Assembly: GCA_000421085.1 (NCBI GenBank)
Contig: ATWE01000006.1
Span: 62,001-126,000 of the forward strand
Reading direction: 5' to 3'
From: Ensifer sp. USDA 6670
GTDB taxonomy: Bacteria; Pseudomonadota; Alphaproteobacteria; Rhizobiales; Rhizobiaceae
DNA length: 64,000 nucleotides
The notes under the pieces are model-generated. The model was not told where the DNA came from, ran no database searches, and worked only from the letters and a program-made list of their open reading frames with translations. This document shows, piece by piece, positions 61,417-64,000 of this stretch (the stretch's first letter is position 1; the number at the start of each line of letters is the position of its first letter). The position numbers and the translations under genes are program-made.

Positions 61417-62355
61417 ATGACCTTCAACCAGCTCTCCTCCGGCGACCTGCTCGCCGACCGCCGCGCCGACTACGCGAAGATGCTCGCCGAAGCGGGCGAT
61501 GCGCCAGGTGCGGCGGAACTCATGGCCCAGGCGCTGGAGCTTGCCCCGGAATGGGCGGCCGGCTGGTTCCGGCTGGCGGACTATGAAGAGAAATCGGGCC
61601 GAATAGAGGCAGCCGTCGACGCGCTGCGCAATACGCTACGGCTCAATCCCGAAGACATCTTCGGCGCCAGCCTCAAGCTCGCTTTGCTCGGCGCTACCGA
61701 GACGCCCGAACAGCCGCCGAGCGTTTACGTCGAGCGCCTTTTCGACGACTATGCCGAGCGCTTCGACCACGCGCTCGTCGAAAAGCTCGGCTACAGCGTC
61801 CCGGAGAAGCTTGCGGCCGTGATCGGCCGGGTGAACGGCGGGGGGCGTTTTCGCCACGTCACCGATCTCGGCTGCGGCACAGGACTCTTCGGCGAGCGTA
61901 TCCGCGACCGCGCCGATTTCCTCGAGGGTTTCGATCTTTCCGCCAATATGCTCGCCAAGGCCGAAGCGAAGGGTGTCTATGATCGCCTTGCCCAGGCGGA
62001 CCTTTCATTGGCTCCGGAGGATTCGGGCGTGTTCGGCGGGTTGGAGCAACGGCGTGCCGATCTTGTCAGCGCGGCGGACGTGCTGATGTATCTCGGCAAT
62101 CTCGAAGGTGTTTTCGTCATCGCCGACCGCCTGCTCGCACCGGGCGGGCTCTTCGCGTTTTCCGTCGAGGATGCAGGCGGGGCCGACGGCTTCGTGCTGC
62201 GTCCGTCGCTGCGCTACGCGCATCCGGAAGCCTATATAGCCTCCCTCTGCAAAGAGAGCGGCCTGTCCATGATCGCGACCGAGCGCACGATCATCCGCAG
62301 GGATGCCGGCGAGCCCATCGCCGGGATATTATTCCTCGCCCGCAAGCCGGCTTGA
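61417..62355 (+). CDS. TPR-containing SAM-dependent methyltransferase
   Basis: 312 residues from ATG 61417. Seen: N-terminal tetratricopeptide-like helices (YAKMLAEAGDAPGAAELMAQ; AAGWFRLADYEEKSGRIEAA; LRNTLRLNPEDIFGASLKL), then a class I methyltransferase domain with VTDLGCGTGLFGERIRDRAD, EGFDLSANMLAKAEAKGVYD, and LVSAADVLMYLGNLEGVFVI. Substrate unknown; the TPR part suggests a protein or peptide partner. It is divergent from the DUF6460/CAP pair. Confidence 0.9.
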   Translation: MTFNQLSSGDLLADRRADYAKMLAEAGDAPGAAELMAQALELAPEWAAGWFRLADYEEKSGRIEAAVDALRNTLRLNPEDIFGASLKLALLGATETPEQPPSVYVERLFDDYAERFDHALVEKLGYSVPEKLAAVIGRVNGGGRFRHVTDLGCGTGLFGERIRDRADFLEGFDLSANMLAKAEAKGVYDRLAQADLSLAPEDSGVFGGLEQRRADLVSAADVLMYLGNLEGVFVIADRLLAPGGLFAFSVEDAGGADGFVLRPSLRYAHPEAYIASLCKESGLSMIATERTIIRRDAGEPIAGILFLARKPA

Positions 62356-62464
62356 TGCAGCCCTCCGTCCCAGCGGCGAAATAGGTCAGCATTGCTTACA
62401 TATTTTGCTTGTATTTTTTGTGCACTGCAGCAATGGTGATGCCATCGCGATCTGAGGGTCAGCC

Positions 62465-63100
62465 ATGGCACAGGCAAGCAGCGTTTTCGGTCTCTGGAAT
62501 ACAAGTCCCACACGGCACACCCTCGTGGAGGACGTTCAAGGCGTCTTTTCCGGCAGCCTCGTCTCCGCCCTCGGTCTCTATTTCCTGGCGAGTGCCGGAC
62601 TTCTGACCGGCAGCACCGCCGGCGTCGCCTTCCTTTTGCATTACGCCACGGGCGTGAACTTCGGTCTCACCTTCTTCCTCCTCAATCTGCCATTCTTCTA
62701 CCTGTCGCTGAAGCGGCTCGGACCGGCCTTCACGCTCAAGACCTTCATTGCCATCGCGCTCACCTCGTTGCTGACCGATATGCAATCCCGTCTTTTCGAG
62801 ATCGGGCAGATTCATCCGGGCTGGGCCGCTCTCATCGGCGGCCTTCTCCTCGGATACGGTCTCCTGGCGCTCTACCGCCACCGCGCGAGCCTCGGCGGCG
62901 TCGGCATATTGGGCATCTACCTGCAGGAGCGTTTCGGCATTCGCGCCGGTCTGGTGCAACTCGCGATCGACATGATCGTTCTCGCGGCAGCATTCTTCGT
63001 GACGACGCCAACGGTCGTCATCTGGTCGGTGCTCGGCGCAGTCGTCCTCAACCTTTTCGTGGCGATCAACCACCGCGCCGACCGCTATATCGCGCTGTAA
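62465..63100 (+). CDS. YitT-family membrane protein
   Basis: 211-residue inner-membrane protein with about five or six helices. Seen: VQGVFSGSLVSALGLYFLAS, AGLLTGSTAGVAFLLHYATG, NFGLTFFLLNLPFFYLSLKR, the YitT pattern of small hydrophobic segments, and a C-terminal FVAINHRADRYIAL. The family lacks the long C-terminal DUF2179 domain here, a common short form. Function unknown; a hairpin follows the stop. Confidence 0.88.
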   Translation: MAQASSVFGLWNTSPTRHTLVEDVQGVFSGSLVSALGLYFLASAGLLTGSTAGVAFLLHYATGVNFGLTFFLLNLPFFYLSLKRLGPAFTLKTFIAIALTSLLTDMQSRLFEIGQIHPGWAALIGGLLLGYGLLALYRHRASLGGVGILGIYLQERFGIRAGLVQLAIDMIVLAAAFFVTTPTVVIWSVLGAVVLNLFVAINHRADRYIAL

Positions 63101-63148
63101 CGCCCAGATCGCTTCCGGAAATTGTGCAGCATCGAGAGATTAGAGGTG

Positions 63149-63175
63149 GTGCGGGCCGAAACCCGCACACTTTCC
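63149..63175. terminator. Hairpin between convergent yitT-like and AhpD-like genes
   Basis: GTGCGGG and CCCGCAC form a seven-pair stem with a CCGAAA loop, followed by ACTTTCC on the plus strand. It lies about 50 bases past the YitT-like stop and just beyond the stop of the opposing gene. A weak terminator for the plus-strand gene is likely. The next bases (CCTCATTCCGCTCTAA) resemble CCTCATCCCGCTCTAA near 17,807. Confidence 0.5.
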
Positions 63176-63185
63176 TCATTCCGCT

Positions 63186-63647
63186 CTAAGCGGCCACGGC
63201 CGGCGCGTCGATCGGGGGCAAGGCGCGGAAGCCGACGCACAGCCGGTTCCACACGTTGATGGCGCCGATCGCGACGGTGATCTTGGTCATTTCCTCCTCG
63301 TTGAAATGCGCTTTGAGCGCCTCATAGGCTTCGTCGGGCGCGCGTGTCTCGGCCACATTGGTCAGCGCCTCGGTCCAACCGAGGACCACCCGTTCGCGCT
63401 CGTCGAAATGCGGCGATTCGCGCCAGACACAGACGAGGTTGATCCATTGCTGACTGAGGCCGCTGTGGCGCGCCTCCTTGGTGTGCATGTCCACGCAATA
63501 GGCGCAGCCATTGATCTGCGATGCGCGCAGCTTGATCAGGTGGATAAGGCGAGGCTCGATTCCCGAGCCTTTGACATAGCTGTCGAGCGCGGCGACCGCC
63601 TTGTAGGCGTCCGGAGCGGCTTTCGCAAAATTCAGACGTGACTGCAT
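63186..63647 (-). CDS. AhpD-like carboxymuconolactone decarboxylase family protein
   Basis: 153-residue cytoplasmic protein starting at ATG 63647 with AGGAG. Seen: LDSYVKGSGIEPRLIHLIKL, then the redox pair and His of the alkylhydroperoxidase core (QINGCAYCVDMHTKEARHSG), and WTEALTNVAETRAPDEAYE. The CxxC-x3-H motif is complete, so peroxide/thiol chemistry is likely. The Rrf2 regulator gene lies 38 bases upstream on the same strand and probably controls it in response to oxidative or nitrosative stress. Confidence 0.93.
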   Translation of the reverse strand: MQSRLNFAKAAPDAYKAVAALDSYVKGSGIEPRLIHLIKLRASQINGCAYCVDMHTKEARHSGLSQQWINLVCVWRESPHFDERERVVLGWTEALTNVAETRAPDEAYEALKAHFNEEEMTKITVAIGAINVWNRLCVGFRALPPIDAPAVAA

Positions 63648-63685
63648 GATCTTCTCCTGTTTGGCTGATTGGATGATGATTCACA

Positions 63686-64000
63686 TCAGGCGGCGTTGCC
63701 CGATTTCCGTTCATGAAGGGCGAGAAAACCGTTCGTTCGCGCCGCGATCGCCCCGTCGCGGTCGATAGCTTTCAGGTCGGCCATGATGGCGGCGATGGTC
63801 ACGCGCCGGAGTTCGGCGCGATAGGCCTGCTCGGCCCTGAGCATCGCGACATTGATCGTGCACGGCGCGGCCGGTTTGCAGGAATAGGGCTTGGGGCCGC
63901 GAAGGCGGATTTCGTTGCAGCGAAAGGCCGGCTCCGGCCCCTCCACCGCGAGGACGATATCGAGCAGGGTGATCTTCTCGGGCGCGCGTGCAAGCCGGTA
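63686..64000 (-). CDS. Rrf2-family regulator, C-terminal part (5' end outside window)
   Basis: The last 104 codons of a minus-strand gene that runs off the right edge; the frame is open to base 64,000. Seen: YRLARAPEKITLLDIVLAVE, then three cysteines in AFRCNEIRLRG, YSCKPAAPCTIN, a spacing like that of Fe-S Rrf2 sensors, and a helical tail. The DNA-binding winged helix lies outside the window. It is the upstream member of a two-gene unit with the AhpD-like protein. Confidence 0.85.
   Translation of the reverse strand, partial: YRLARAPEKITLLDIVLAVEGPEPAFRCNEIRLRGPKPYSCKPAAPCTINVAMLRAEQAYRAELRRVTIAAIMADLKAIDRDGAIAARTNGFLALHERKSGNAA

Noticed and set aside
1-64000. CRISPR array or rRNA operon
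   Set aside because: No regularly spaced repeat-spacer series and no recognisable 16S/23S/5S segments were seen.

Overview
The window looks like about 64 kb of chromosome from a fast-growing rhizobium of the Sinorhizobium (Ensifer) type. The best evidence is the ordered K-antigen block rkpU / rkpA-rkpG-rkpH-rkpI-rkpJ followed by kpsF. A RIME-like rhizobial intergenic repeat, a single-gene SecDF fusion and generally GC-rich coding with dense gene overlaps agree with this. No species-level call is possible from sequence reading alone.

Layout. (1) 1-10,290, accessory defence island: a type I restriction-modification operon (hsdM, cut by the window edge; hsdS; an IS110-family insertion; a small unknown gene; hsdR), then an AT-richer ATPase + HNH nuclease pair of the Septu (PtuA/PtuB) kind. 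It ends at a perfectly spaced tRNA-3'-end-like sequence ending in CCA, a likely attachment-site scar. (2) 10,460-14,840, minus-strand copper/periplasmic metal operon: exported His-rich protein, small lipoprotein, TolC-like outer-membrane protein, multicopper oxidase, cupredoxin, CusF-like chaperone. (3) 15.1-17.7 kb: small rhizobial proteins and NAD salvage (pncA-pncB). (4) 18-33.4 kb: K-antigen locus. RkpU is an exporter. RkpA is a 2,503-residue reducing PKS/FAS, RkpG an alpha-oxoamine-synthase-like enzyme, RkpH an SDR reductase, RkpI an LtaS-like membrane transferase, RkpJ a KpsS-like Kdo transferase and KpsF arabinose-5-phosphate isomerase. Together they plausibly build and use a lipid anchor and a Kdo linker for capsule. 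(5) 33.6-38.1 kb: an Rrf2 regulator, a small conserved protein, secDF and a secreted unknown. (6) 38.2-46.3 kb: a two-way catabolic module, with a 2-ketoarginine-decarboxylase-like TPP enzyme and aminotransferase plus a TetR regulator on one strand, and an amino-acid ABC importer and M20 amidohydrolase on the other. They share a control region with an inverted repeat. (7) 46.4-49.1 kb: cyanide-insensitive-type cytochrome bd oxidase (cydAB plus a 38-residue third gene) behind a FixK/FNR-like box. (8) 49.2-64 kb: mostly housekeeping genes (chorismate-mutase-like protein, galE, aminotransferase, mscL, pyrD, MATE pump, CAP lipoprotein, methyltransferase, YitT-like protein). It also holds a symporter-fused hybrid histidine kinase with a LuxR-type regulator, and an AhpD-like/Rrf2 pair cut by the right edge.

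The most interesting items are the defence island with its tRNA scar, the Septu-like ATPase with an abnormal P-loop, the unknown gene coupled to hsdR, the IS110 insertion with a possible bridge-RNA region, and the PKS + oxoamine synthase + reductase set that resembles a sphingoid-base pathway serving capsule. Many long antisense reading frames in this GC-rich DNA are shadows and were left out.
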